In this document: in pieces, positions 18,360 to 26,428 of the stretch
How positions within the stretch are numbered: the first letter of the stretch is position 1
Layout: each line of letters opens with the position of its first letter
NCBI GenBank assembly: GCA_021201825.1
Contig: JAJQED010000008.1
Location: 123,411-187,410, forward strand
Origin: Alistipes sp.
GTDB lineage: Bacteria > Bacteroidota > Bacteroidia > Bacteroidales > Rikenellaceae
Direction: 5' to 3'
Length of the DNA: 64,000 nucleotides
Position numbers and translations under genes: made by a program
Notes under the pieces: generated by a model
Databases searched by the model: none
What the model was told of the DNA's origin: nothing
Seen by the model: the letters and a program-made list of their open reading frames with translations, nothing else

Positions 18360-18393
18360 GGGCGGGACGGCTTTTCAGCCGTCCCGCCCTTTT
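18360..18393. terminator. Bidirectional hairpin terminator
   Basis: A perfect 13-bp stem (GGGCGGGACGGCT at 18360-18372 with AGCCGTCCCGCCC at 18377-18389), TTTC loop and TTTT tail. It lies between the convergent GH76 gene and first sulfatase gene. Confidence 0.85.
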
Positions 18394-18409
18394 AACTGTA
18401 TTCTGCGGC

Positions 18410-19969
18410 TCACTGCCCGTAATTCACGAATGGCTGTGTCTGGGTCCAGTCGTTCGCCGTATCGTTCTGTAGCGGGTTCCCGGGGGTACTGCGGCCGTTG
18501 ACCAGCACGTCCCGCATTCCGGCGGTCATCTCCGCGATCCTCTCCTGCAGAGTGCGTTCGTTTATAAGGTTGGTATCCTCATGCGGATCATACGAAAGGT
18601 CATAGAACTGCATGGGCGGCAGCGGGCCGGCTGCCGGGTCACCCGACGGGTCGCCGTCCCCGCCGGAGCCATCCGTGAAGATCAGCTTGTCCGCTGCCAT
18701 CCGGTAGGAGAACCAGCCCTCTCCGGAGGTCGCCACCAGCGACGGCCGGATGACCGGCGCACCGCTCTCGATGGCGGGCCAGAAGCTGAAACTGTCTTCG
18801 GCATGGTTCGACGGAACGGTGTAACCGAGCATTTCGGCAAAGGTGGCCATAAGGTCCGTCAGCGAGACCAGGGAATTGTCCACACGGCCGTTGAAACGGC
18901 TTCCCCAGGAGACGATGAACGGCACCCGGTGGCCTCCCTCATAGATATCGGTCTTATAGCCCCGGTAGATGTAGCTGGGGAAGTGGCCCATATTCTCCAT
19001 CTGTTTGGTCTGGATATAGGCGGCACACCCGTTGTCCGAGGTGAATATCACTATAGTGTTCTCCGCCTGCCCGGTCTGCTCGAGTACCTCGGTGACCTGG
19101 CGTACCATATCGTCGATCTGCAAAACGAAATCCCCGTATGGCCCGACGGCCGACTTGCCCTGAAACTCGGGCGAGGGCAGTATCGGGGTATGCGGCGCGG
19201 TAATGGGCACATAGAGGAAGAACGGACGGTCGGAGTCCGCACACTCTGTGATATACTGCACCGTCCGCCCGATAATATTCGGGAAGACCTCCTCGGGGAT
19301 AAAATCTTCGGCCGCTACGCCGCTTCGCATCAATTCCAGCCCCGTGCGGGCGGGCATTATGCGGGAGGGCACCTGCACCACCCGGTCGTTCTCGATATAA
19401 ACGTACGGAGGCATATCCAGCGAACCGGCTATGCCGTAGAAATATTCGAAGCCCCGGGACGTGGGACCGTTTTTCACGGGACGGGAATAGTCGATATTGT
19501 CATTGCCGTTCTCCACGTTGTCGAACTGCAGTCCCACGTGCCATTTACCTATACAGGCCGTGTGGTAGCCCGATTTGGCGAATATGTCGGCGATGGTGGT
19601 CCGGCCGGAGGGGATAAGCTCCCGGGCGAATCCGCCCGTGGCCCCGGATTTCAGGGTAGTGCGCCATGCGTAGCGACCCGTCAGGATGGAGTAACGCGAC
19701 GGCGTCGAAAGCGACGAGGAGGCATGCACGTCGGTAAACACTACCCCGTGGGAGCAGAGGTTGTCTATGTTCTGCGTACGGATCTTCGACTGGGGATTCA
19801 GGGCCGAGATGTCTCCGTAACCCAGGTCGTCGGTCAGGATAAGGATAACGTTCGGGCTGTCGCCACCTGTCGGGGGAGGAGTCGGGTCCGGTTCGGGACC
19901 GTTGTTGTCGGATGCGCAGGCCACCGACCCAACGAGGGCCGTACCTGCCAGTAGTCTGTAGTAATTCAT
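18410..19969 (-). CDS. Sulfatase, serine-type, lipoprotein
   Basis: A 519-residue alkaline-phosphatase-superfamily sulfatase (family S1). Landmarks: metal-binding DD in LILTDDLGYGD (residues 47-48), the activation motif S-T-P-S-R with Ser88 as the residue converted to formylglycine, GKWH at 141-144, and FTSDNGC. A Ser rather than Cys at the active site means an anaerobic radical-SAM maturase (anSME) elsewhere in the genome is needed. The lipobox VGSVAC (Cys18) puts it on the outer membrane. It removes sulfate from a glycan, probably the one imported by locus 1. A close paralogue lies at 22108; the two share the SSLSTPSRYS and DGPTTRGF/NGPTSRGF segments. Confidence 0.92.
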   Translation of the reverse strand: MNYYRLLAGTALVGSVACASDNNGPEPDPTPPPTGGDSPNVILILTDDLGYGDISALNPQSKIRTQNIDNLCSHGVVFTDVHASSSLSTPSRYSILTGRYAWRTTLKSGATGGFARELIPSGRTTIADIFAKSGYHTACIGKWHVGLQFDNVENGNDNIDYSRPVKNGPTSRGFEYFYGIAGSLDMPPYVYIENDRVVQVPSRIMPARTGLELMRSGVAAEDFIPEEVFPNIIGRTVQYITECADSDRPFFLYVPITAPHTPILPSPEFQGKSAVGPYGDFVLQIDDMVRQVTEVLEQTGQAENTIVIFTSDNGCAAYIQTKQMENMGHFPSYIYRGYKTDIYEGGHRVPFIVSWGSRFNGRVDNSLVSLTDLMATFAEMLGYTVPSNHAEDSFSFWPAIESGAPVIRPSLVATSGEGWFSYRMAADKLIFTDGSGGDGDPSGDPAAGPLPPMQFYDLSYDPHEDTNLINERTLQERIAEMTAGMRDVLVNGRSTPGNPLQNDTANDWTQTQPFVNYGQ

Positions 19970-20046
19970 TCGTGAAAGCCGTTTAGGTCAATGCTTAAAA
20001 TTAGCCTTTTTAAGCCGCGGCCGGACTGTCGCTCATTCAATAAGTA

Positions 20047-20085
20047 GAGCGGTAAACCGGGATATTGTTTCCCGGTATACCGCTC
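20047..20085 (-). terminator. Hairpin after the SusR-like gene
   Basis: A 16-bp stem with one mismatch (20047-20062 with 20070-20085, arms containing GAGCGGTA and TACCGCTC) and a 7-base loop. It lies between the stop of the SusR-like gene (20154) and the first sulfatase start (19969). The minus-strand tail is only moderately T-rich, so it may terminate or only stabilise the 3' end. Confidence 0.5.
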
Positions 20086-20153
20086 GCAGGCATATCCCGT
20101 ATGTAAAAAGTAGCGTCGGCGGATCGCCGCCGTGGCCGGATTCCCGTGATTTA

Positions 20154-21770
20154 CTATCCGGCCGCCTGCCCTGCGTCGATCTTCATTACCTGTGCCTCGA
20201 AGTCGTCGCGCGGCCCCAGGGAACAGTTCCGCAGCTTGGTGCGGTAATTATAAATGGTCGAACTGGAATAGCGCAGGAACGACGCTATCTTCATACTGTC
20301 GGTGATCCCTATGCGTATAAGGGCGAAGATCCGCAGGGCCGGGCTCAGCCCGTCCTTGGTTTTGGTATATACTCCCCGCGCCTCGGGCACCAGCAGCTCG
20401 TCGAACTGCTCGGGAAACCGGGGGAACAGGTGCAGGATGGTCGCGTCGAAATTGCGGTAGAACTCTTTTAGCTCGTCCTCGATATTAATTGCGTCGTCAA
20501 TGGTGGTGAGTAACCCGCGCACATCCGTACCGCCCTTTGCATTCTTGTGGGCCTTATTGCGCAGGGAGGTGACCTTGGTAAGGTAATTCGACAGCTGTTC
20601 CATGTAGAGGCCTATATACTCCTCCTTGATACGGTTGGAGTCCAGCAACTTGGCATTGGTTTCATTGAGCGCCATGTTGGAGAGGGAGAGCTTGTCCCGC
20701 GCCCGCACCAGCTTTCGGTTCTGCTTGCGGATGGTTAGCAGGGTGGCAAGAAGCATCAGGGCGAGTATCCCGGTGACTGTTAGCAGGATAATAAGCTGTT
20801 CCTTACGCTTTTTCTCTTTCAGCAGGTATGAGCGATCTATCACCAAGAACATATCCGAAGTTTCGAGGGCCATAAGCCGCGCATTGCAGAAAAGCGCATC
20901 CTCGAAAGAGCATTTCATATAATTATAGGCCCGGTCTATGTCGCCTTTCTCGTACATCAGTTCGGCCAGCCTGCGCAGGGAGGTATAATCCTTGACCCCG
21001 GCCCGCAGGTCGGCGATGGCCGAGCGGGCATAATATTCGGTCTCCTTTTCCCGGTCCCCCATCGCATTGTAGGCCACGGCCATCGAGTAGGCGATAATGC
21101 CGGCGTTGCGGACCGTCGGGTCCAGCTCGCCGTATGCCTGCCGCAGGTCGGCAAGGGCCTCGTCGTATCGTTTCTCGGACAGGTACTGTTCGGCCTGCAC
21201 GAACATCCGTGTCATGGGGTTAGGGGTATAATACACCAGCAGCGAGTCCCGGTATGCGGCGGCGAGCGAGGAGTAGTGTTCCTTGAGACTGGCTTCGATG
21301 GCGAACTCCCTCATGGCGTTCAGGATAGACAGCTTTGCGTCGAGGTAATCGGGTATCTTCCTCTCGGGCAGGCCGGAGCGGATCGAGTCGAGCAGGTCCG
21401 AGGCCTCCTTGTACGACCCCATGACCCTCAGGGTCCGTGCCTTGTTTATGGCCGCCTCGGCGATACGCAGTTCGTTGCCCAGCTCGGAGGCATGGTCGGC
21501 CATAATATTTACGTAATGAAGGGCCGAGTCGGTCCTGTATACTATATACTCGAGGGTGAGTGCATTGGCCAGGCCGATCTTACGGAGCATCTCGTCCGTC
21601 TCTCCGTATAGGGTGCGCAGGCTGTCGAGACGGGCCTCTTTATGCAGGGAATAGACGGATTTGCTGCGGATAGACTTGTCCACCTCGTTCAGCAGCGAAT
21701 CCAGTTTGCCGTTACCCCAGCCCGGGAGCGGCAGGAGCAGGGCCAAAATGGCTATAGGGATCTTTTTCAT
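20154..21770 (-). CDS. SusR-like membrane-spanning regulator (TPR, TM, DUF6377-type HTH)
   Basis: A 538-residue regulator with the layout of B. thetaiotaomicron SusR: signal peptide, a periplasmic TPR-like helical domain (about 25-310), one membrane helix (about 320-345, QLIILLTVTGILALMLLATL), a coiled-coil segment, and a cytoplasmic C-terminal helix-turn-helix (IFALIRIGITDSMKIASFLR, then SSSTIYNYRTK). SusR senses an oligosaccharide across the inner membrane and activates its sus operon. This one sits between the two sulfatases of locus 1, whose SusC lacks an STN domain, so it is the likely activator. A paralogue is at 37959. Confidence 0.82.
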   Translation of the reverse strand: MKKIPIAILALLLPLPGWGNGKLDSLLNEVDKSIRSKSVYSLHKEARLDSLRTLYGETDEMLRKIGLANALTLEYIVYRTDSALHYVNIMADHASELGNELRIAEAAINKARTLRVMGSYKEASDLLDSIRSGLPERKIPDYLDAKLSILNAMREFAIEASLKEHYSSLAAAYRDSLLVYYTPNPMTRMFVQAEQYLSEKRYDEALADLRQAYGELDPTVRNAGIIAYSMAVAYNAMGDREKETEYYARSAIADLRAGVKDYTSLRRLAELMYEKGDIDRAYNYMKCSFEDALFCNARLMALETSDMFLVIDRSYLLKEKKRKEQLIILLTVTGILALMLLATLLTIRKQNRKLVRARDKLSLSNMALNETNAKLLDSNRIKEEYIGLYMEQLSNYLTKVTSLRNKAHKNAKGGTDVRGLLTTIDDAINIEDELKEFYRNFDATILHLFPRFPEQFDELLVPEARGVYTKTKDGLSPALRIFALIRIGITDSMKIASFLRYSSSTIYNYRTKLRNCSLGPRDDFEAQVMKIDAGQAAG

Positions 21771-22107
21771 CTCGGGTTGTTAATTGCGGGTTAGCGGTTA
21801 TATGCGTCCAAAAATAGTCAAAACGGTCGTTAAAACATCGGAGCACGGTGCCCGCCGACGATAAAAGCCACTCCCTGCAATCTACTTTTACAGGAAGTGT
21901 TATGGAATATAAACAGTTGTTTATAAATATTTTAGCTTTAAAACGGGATTTACCCGTCTACATTGAGCGATCACGGTTAGAGGACCCGCCCCTAAAGCGG
22001 ATAACTTTGTATTACCCTAATTAATAGCGGAAACCGGCGGCGGTTTATTTTGCGCCGGGCAAAATATCTTGTAATTTACGAACTTAAAACGAATAACCAC
22101 CTCGATC
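21771..22107. promoter_or_regulatory. Divergent regulatory region, regulator and second sulfatase
   Basis: A 337-base interval without a gene. Minus-strand -7 box TATTTTTG at 21816-21809 for the regulator. Plus-strand -7 box TAACTTTG at 22002-22009 for the sulfatase, about 100 bases before its start codon. Between them an AT-rich stretch holds a palindrome with 7-bp arms (ATAAACA at 21909-21915 and TGTTTAT at 21918-21924), a plausible binding site for the adjacent regulator. Confidence 0.45.
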
Positions 22108-23625
22108 ATGAACTCAAAACTGGCAAAGCGGACCACGGCCGCCATCTCCTTGGGAATGGCCGCCTGCGGGGCCTACGCGGCCGGGCCGAACATCATAGTG
22201 ATGTTCGCGGACGACCTGGGTTACGGCGACGTCACGGCCCTGAATCCCGATTCGAAGATCCCCACTCCCCACCTCGACCGGCTGGCGGCGGAGGGTGTGA
22301 TATTCACCGACGCACACGCTACCTCTTCTTTAAGCACCCCGTCGCGCTACTCGCTGCTTACGGGCAGGTATAACTGGCGGTCCACATTGAAACATTCCGT
22401 ACTTGGGGGTTACTCCCCGCCGCTTATCGAGGCGGACCGGACAACGCTCCCGGGCATGCTTCGCGGCCAGGGCTACACTACAGCCTGTATCGGCAAATGG
22501 CACCTGGGCTGGAACTGGAACAACATCGCCGAGGGCCAGAAAGCCATAGACTACTCCAAACCCATCACGGACGGTCCCACCACCCGTGGCTTTGACTACT
22601 ATTACGGTATCGCCGCCTCGCTGGACATGGCCCCATACATTTACGTAGAGAACGACCGGGCCACCATGGTTCCGCAACGGATCGAACCGGACTACAACGA
22701 CGGGGTGGTATTCTGGCGCGAGGGGCCAATCTCGGACGACTTCGACCACGGCCTGGTTTTCGAGAACCTTACCAACCGTGTCTGCGATTATATAGCCGCA
22801 AGCACGGGCAGCGACAGGCCGTTCTTTCTCTATTACCCGATGACGGCCCCGCACACCCCCGTTATGCCCTCGGCCGAATTCCTCGGCAAATCGGGGCTGA
22901 ACCTTTACGGGGACTTCGTAATGATGCTCGACCACGAGGTGGGCCGGATACTGCAGGCCGTCGACGATGCAGGGATATACGAGAACACCATCGTCATATT
23001 CACGTCCGACAACGGCTGCGCCCCCTATATCGAGCCCGAAGAACTTATAGCCAAGGGCCATTACCCGAGCGGTATCTACCGTGGCTACAAATCGGATATC
23101 TACGACGGCGGCCACCGCGTACCGTTCATCCTGCGCTGGCCCGAAAAAGCCGTACCGCATACCGTAGACCAGACCGTCAGCCTCTCGGACCTTATGGCGA
23201 CATTCGCCGCCGTGACCGGCTATACGATCAGGGATAACGAGGCGGAAGACAGTTTCGACCTGAGCAGGGTCATTTACGACCCCCCGTATCGTGAACCGGT
23301 TCGCGGCGCCACCATACACAGCTCGAGCGACGGCTCTTTCGCCATCCGCAAAGGTCCCTGGAAGCTGATCACCGTGGCCCACTCGGGCGGATGGGGCTAC
23401 CCGACCAAAAACGAGACCGAGGGCCTGCCGCCCATCCAGCTTTACAACATGCAGGACGACCCGGGCGAGACCCGTAACCTCTACCTGGAATACCCGCAGG
23501 TTATCGAGGAACTTTACTCGGACCTTACCGACTATGTTCGCAACGGCCGCAGTACGCCAGGTGCGCCCCAGAGTAACGACGGGCGCCAGTGGTGGCCCCA
23601 GCTGAACTGGATCGAAAAAGAATAA
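22108..23625 (+). CDS. Sulfatase, serine-type
   Basis: A 505-residue sulfatase of the same subgroup as the one at 18410. Landmarks: metal-binding DD in MFADDLGYGD, Ser76 of the S-T-P-S-R motif as formylglycine precursor, GKWHLG at 129-134, and IFTSDNGC. The N-terminus MAACGAYAAG could be a lipobox or an ordinary signal peptide. It removes sulfate esters from a glycan in the periplasm or at the surface and needs an anSME maturase. Divergent from the SusR-like gene and closed by a strong terminator. The pair of related sulfatases suggests two differently placed sulfates on one substrate. Confidence 0.92.
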   Translation: MNSKLAKRTTAAISLGMAACGAYAAGPNIIVMFADDLGYGDVTALNPDSKIPTPHLDRLAAEGVIFTDAHATSSLSTPSRYSLLTGRYNWRSTLKHSVLGGYSPPLIEADRTTLPGMLRGQGYTTACIGKWHLGWNWNNIAEGQKAIDYSKPITDGPTTRGFDYYYGIAASLDMAPYIYVENDRATMVPQRIEPDYNDGVVFWREGPISDDFDHGLVFENLTNRVCDYIAASTGSDRPFFLYYPMTAPHTPVMPSAEFLGKSGLNLYGDFVMMLDHEVGRILQAVDDAGIYENTIVIFTSDNGCAPYIEPEELIAKGHYPSGIYRGYKSDIYDGGHRVPFILRWPEKAVPHTVDQTVSLSDLMATFAAVTGYTIRDNEAEDSFDLSRVIYDPPYREPVRGATIHSSSDGSFAIRKGPWKLITVAHSGGWGYPTKNETEGLPPIQLYNMQDDPGETRNLYLEYPQVIEELYSDLTDYVRNGRSTPGAPQSNDGRQWWPQLNWIEKE

Positions 23626-23652
23626 AGGCGGCAACTGCGCCGTTTATTGCTA

Positions 23653-23685
23653 AATACCTGCCCCGATGGGGCAGGTATTTTATTT
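23653..23685. terminator. Bidirectional hairpin terminator
   Basis: A perfect 12-bp stem (AATACCTGCCCC at 23653-23664 with GGGGCAGGTATT at 23668-23679) with a GAT loop and a T-rich tail on the plus strand. It separates the convergent second sulfatase and AraC genes. Confidence 0.85.
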
Positions 23686-24531
23686 CGCACTCGGGCCGGG
23701 GGAATACCTGACGATCCGCCCCGGGGACAGGCCCGTATGTCGTTTGACGAAAAACCCGAAATGCTGGACCGAATTAAAACCGTGACCGGCAGCCAGTTCC
23801 GACAGCGTTTTATTGCCGGACCGCAAATCCCGCAAAATCGCCTCGAGCCGCTTTTGTTGCCGCCATCGATAAAACGACGTTCGGAAAACCCTGCGGAACC
23901 GCTTCTCGAACCCGCTCAACGAAAGACCCACAAGTTGCGCAATATCCCGGGATGAAATACCGTCGCCCGCAAACTCCTCGACCCGCACCCTGAAAAACCA
24001 TTGCCTGGAGATCAGGGCACATTTTATTTCCCCGACATTACGTTCCGCTAATGCAGATAATAACATATATACCAGCTCCCGGAATTTTAGCTCCGCATAA
24101 CGCCGGCAATGGATAAGGCTGTCCATCAGACCCATTGAGAATTCGAAGAGGGGCATTCCGCCGCAATCGAGCCTTACAGGACGCGGCTTCCAGGACGGTT
24201 TACGAATTTTAGTATGATCGATCTCCAATGCCTCTCCAAGGATTCTAACCAAATCCGGGCCGAAAATTACCGCCCTCACCGGACCTGACGCTTCGACCCT
24301 GTAGCAGGAATGCGGGACCAGCAATAATTGCGGCGCCGAAAATTCGGCCACCGCTCCCCCGTCCGTAGATAACCGGCCGGTTCCCTCCCGGAACAACACC
24401 ACACACGGGCCATAAGGTTCGAAAGCCCGTTTATCCCCCTCTTGCATCCGCAATTCCTCTAACGGGTTTCCGTTGGACGACGGGTAAAAAATACAACCGC
24501 ACGGATAGCTGCCGAAGGGACAAAGGTTCAT
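23680..24531 (-). CDS. AraC-family transcriptional regulator
   Basis: A 283-residue regulator with a C-terminal AraC double helix-turn-helix: SSRDIAQLVGLSLSGFEKRF as the first and LSELAAGHGFNSVQHFGFFV as the second, ending in the usual TGLSPGRI segment. The N-terminal domain has a cupin-like stretch (APQLLLVPHSCYRV). The first 14 residues hold three Cys (MNLCPFGSYPCGC), unusual for the family and possibly metal- or redox-linked, or a sign that the true start is Met29 (24447). Last gene of the locus 1 neighbourhood; target not known. Confidence 0.8.
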   Translation of the reverse strand: MNLCPFGSYPCGCIFYPSSNGNPLEELRMQEGDKRAFEPYGPCVVLFREGTGRLSTDGGAVAEFSAPQLLLVPHSCYRVEASGPVRAVIFGPDLVRILGEALEIDHTKIRKPSWKPRPVRLDCGGMPLFEFSMGLMDSLIHCRRYAELKFRELVYMLLSALAERNVGEIKCALISRQWFFRVRVEEFAGDGISSRDIAQLVGLSLSGFEKRFRRVFRTSFYRWRQQKRLEAILRDLRSGNKTLSELAAGHGFNSVQHFGFFVKRHTGLSPGRIVRYSPGPSAK

Positions 24532-24673
24532 GGGATATAGTTATTAATACAAAGAAAGGCGCAGGATTCAACTTCCGTAAACCAGGTATGAGGATACCTT
24601 TCGAGCGAAAGTTGTCACCCACGCCCAAGTCAGCCCCGACGTGAAGCCAGGGCATAACCCGGGACTGGCGACA

Positions 24674-24730
24674 TTATACTGCTCAAAATCTCCTCCCGCG
24701 AGGAGTTCCTCATTTTGGTTTACAGTATAA
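24674..24730. repeat. Nested imperfect palindrome
   Basis: Three nested pairs of arms: TTATACTG (24674-24681) with CAGTATAA (24723-24730), CAAAAT (24684-24689) with ATTTTG (24712-24717), and CTCCTC (24690-24695) with GAGGAG (24700-24705). The layout is that of a small foldable element such as a MITE remnant, an attC-like site or a regulatory hairpin; nothing decides between them. Confidence 0.6.
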
Positions 24731-24832
24731 AGGTCGTTTCCCTTTATAATTTTAATCCCTGTGCCTATGGATAAAGGCCCAAAGATAATAATGTACCGAA
24801 TAAATCTCCGGCAAATATACCCATTAATTCTT

Positions 24833-24852
24833 ATACTCCAAAATAGGAGTAT
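24833..24852. promoter_or_regulatory. Likely operator for the small XRE regulator
   Basis: ATACTCC (24833-24839) and GGAGTAT (24846-24852) form a 7-bp inverted repeat with a 6-base spacer, 32 bases before the XRE start codon. A related half-site, GTATGGAG, follows at about 24866. Autoregulation is inferred. Confidence 0.45.
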
Positions 24853-24884
24853 GATTTTCCTACAAGTATGGAGTTATTTGTTTC

Positions 24885-25118
24885 ATGAGAAATGATAGGT
24901 CAAATGAAATTCTGCTTAAAAGGGTTATCGACAGATTAATCGAGATCCGTAAGGAAAAAGGAATTAAGCAAAATGACGTTCGCTTTGATTTGCACGAACT
25001 TAATATCGGCCGGATCGAATCCGGCAAGCACATGATATCGTTGTATACCCTTGCCGACCTGTGCGATTATTACGGGGTTACCCTCGAAGATTTTTTCCGG
25101 GGGATCGAGACCCGGTAA
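24885..25118 (+). CDS. Small XRE-family helix-turn-helix protein
   Basis: A 77-residue Cro/C1-type DNA-binding protein consisting of little more than the helix-turn-helix (about 9-70): KRVIDRLIEIRKEKGIKQ, then the recognition region LNIGRIESGKHMISLYTLAD and the closing LCDYYGVTLEDFF. Codon use is more AT-rich than in neighbouring genes. It stands alone, without a toxin or phage partner next to it, and is flanked by repeats and a tRNA, so it may be left over from a mobile element. An inverted repeat just upstream suggests self-regulation. Confidence 0.8.
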   Translation: MRNDRSNEILLKRVIDRLIEIRKEKGIKQNDVRFDLHELNIGRIESGKHMISLYTLADLCDYYGVTLEDFFRGIETR

Positions 25119-25129
25119 TTTCATGAATC

Positions 25130-25267
25130 GGATTACTTCGTGATCCAGCGCCGCTGCGCGGGGCTGATTCAAAAGAATTACCGCAAGCATTTCCGGAAAT
25201 TTAATCTATTATATAATCGACTGGATTACTCCGTGATCCAGTGCCTCTGCGCGGGGCTGATTCAAAG
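25130..25267. repeat. Pair of ~45-bp direct repeats
   Basis: The segments 25130-25174 and 25223-25267 are nearly identical (both contain GTGATCCAG and GCGCGGGGCTGATTCAAA), 93 bases apart. Each unit has internal fold-back potential, and the first is framed by TGAATC/GATTCA arms. They follow the small XRE gene directly. Confidence 0.7.
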
Positions 25268-25294
25268 TTCGTTCAGGACAATTCTTCGAAGAAG

Positions 25295-25352
25295 TTTTTC
25301 TCTTTACAGGCAGGAATGAGTGCAAGCACATTCCTGCCTGTAAAGAGAAAAA
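25295..25352. repeat. 24-bp perfect inverted repeat
   Basis: A 24-base arm at 25295-25318 (containing CTCTTTACAGGCAGGAATG) is exactly complementary to 25329-25352 across a 10-base loop. It partly overlaps the T-run of the tRNA-Pro terminator. Outside it, TTCAGGACA (25272-25280) and TGTCCTGAA (25371-25379) form a further pair of arms. Confidence 0.8.
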
Positions 25353-25371
25353 ACCGCCTTAAAGGCGGTTT
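25348..25371 (-). terminator. Rho-independent terminator of tRNA-Pro
   Basis: On the minus strand AACCGCC and GGCGGTT pair around a short T/A-rich loop and are followed by TTTTTT. It lies 18 bases after the tRNA 3' end. Confidence 0.75.
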
Positions 25372-25388
25372 GTCCTGAATGATGTTTG

Positions 25389-25463
25389 TCGGGGTGACTG
25401 GATTCGAACCAGCGGCCACACGCCCCCCAGACGTGTACTCTAACCGGGCTGAGCTACACCCCG
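25389..25463 (-). tRNA. tRNA-Pro (anticodon GGG)
   Basis: Full cloverleaf on the minus strand: acceptor CGGGGTG with CACCCCG plus discriminator A, D-arm with AGCTCAG, anticodon stem CACGT/GCGTG around loop CTGGGGG (anticodon GGG), and T-arm with GGTTCGAATCC. The CCA end is not encoded. A promoter and a terminator frame it. Confidence 0.93.
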
Positions 25464-25480
25464 TAACCCGTTTCGGACTG

Positions 25481-25511
25481 CAAATATAAAACAAAAACCG
25501 CATTCCGCAAT
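25481..25511 (-). promoter_or_regulatory. Promoter of tRNA-Pro
   Basis: On the minus strand the -7 box TATATTTG (25488-25481) is preceded, with 19 bases between, by ATTG (25511-25508), a one-mismatch -33 box. The start point would fall about 12 bases before the tRNA. Confidence 0.6.
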
Positions 25512-25734
25512 TTTTCTCCCCCCAATGTAATATTTTTCATCCGCCCGTAACAGGCTTTAAACGCAGATACAGTCGTTTAACCGGATAAAACGCGGGTTTA
25601 ACCGATAATTTTGACTATATTAACCAAAGCGGGGTATATTTACCGGCAAGCCGACCGTGCGGGCCGGGTCGTACATTTGGTTCTTAGTTTGGCCGGAAAC
25701 GGACAGCAGGACCGGACATTTCAAAAGATATTCC

Positions 25735-25742
25735 TAATTTTG
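25735..25742 (+). promoter_or_regulatory. -7 promoter box for the ECF sigma gene
   Basis: TAATTTTG fits TAnnTTTG and lies about 20 bases before the sigma-factor start codon. A clear -33 box is not visible. The interval 25512-25734 upstream holds no gene. Confidence 0.45.
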
Positions 25743-25762
25743 AGGCGGAACATGTGAGGGGT

Positions 25763-26344
25763 ATGCCATTGGAAACTACTGATAAAATTTTGAACCCGGC
25801 TGACTTCGGGCAGCTTTATTCAACGTATAAGTCCCGCTATATAGTGGTGGCTCTCGGCTATGTGCGTGACCGCGCGGTGGCCGAGGACATCGTGAACGAC
25901 AGCTTCCTGGCGTTTTGGGAGAACCGCCACCGTATCCCCGACGGCTCCAACATCCCGGGCTACATAATGACCACCCTCAAAAATAAATGCCTGAACTGGC
26001 TCAAACAGCAAAAGGTCCACGCCGAGATCGACCAGAAGATACATTCCATCCAGCAGCGTGTGATGCAGGCCAACATCCGGTCGCTCGAATTGTGCAACCC
26101 CACGCATGTTTTCGAGAACGAAGTGGAGGCCATAGTGAACAAGGAGCTGGAGACCATGCCCGAATCCACCCGCCGCATTTTTATCGCCAACCGCTACCAC
26201 GACAAATCCTATAAGGAGATCGCGCTCGAGTACAACATCACGCCCCGACGGGTGGACCACGAACTGCAGAAAGCCCTGCGCATCCTGCGCAAAGCTCTGC
26301 GGGATTACCTACCCCCCCCCCCTGGCTATTCTTCTCATTATTAG
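25763..26344 (+). CDS. ECF-type RNA polymerase sigma factor (FecI-like)
   Basis: A 193-residue sigma-70 family factor. Region 2: VRDRAVAEDIVNDSFLAFWENR and the WLKQQK end of the core helix. Region 4: LETMPESTRRIFIANRYHDKSYKEIALEY followed by the recognition helix. With the adjacent FecR-like anti-sigma factor and an STN-type SusC it forms the trans-envelope signalling cascade that switches on a utilization locus when its glycan binds. I prefer the ATG at 25763; a GTG nine bases upstream is possible. The last ten codons contain a run of 11 C (26312-26322) giving a Pro4 tail; a change of one C would replace the C-terminus. Confidence 0.88.
   Translation: MPLETTDKILNPADFGQLYSTYKSRYIVVALGYVRDRAVAEDIVNDSFLAFWENRHRIPDGSNIPGYIMTTLKNKCLNWLKQQKVHAEIDQKIHSIQQRVMQANIRSLELCNPTHVFENEVEAIVNKELETMPESTRRIFIANRYHDKSYKEIALEYNITPRRVDHELQKALRILRKALRDYLPPPPGYSSHY
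26312..26322 (+). repeat. C11 homopolymer inside the sigma-factor gene
   Basis: Eleven C residues within the last codons of the sigma gene. As given, the protein ends PPPPGYSSHY. With ten C the frame would read PPPLAILLIISLLQ and stop; with twelve C it would run on about 40 codons and overlap the FecR start. Both predictions were read directly from the sequence. Confidence 0.9.
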
Positions 26345-26428
26345 CTTATTGCAATAAAAGGCCGGTTTTTCTCAAAAAAAAGCCGGTTTTTTTTGGGAAA
26401 ACTCACCGATGGGTTGTTATCTTCATAT

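Larger units (their letters stand above)
24532..24884. other. Gene-free interval with nested inverted repeats
   Basis: No gene is visible. Near 24584-24611 two small overlapping hairpins occur (AGGTAT/ATACCT and TTTCG/CGAAA). At 24674-24730 there is a 57-base nested palindrome, and at 24833-24852 a short inverted repeat in front of the XRE gene. A tidy TAnnTTTG box was not found. Confidence 0.6.

Noticed and set aside
25273..25503. 76-codon minus-strand frame over tRNA-Pro
   Set aside because: It overlaps the tRNA and its terminator, and its sequence (SARLEYTSGGRVAAGSNPVT) is translated tRNA.
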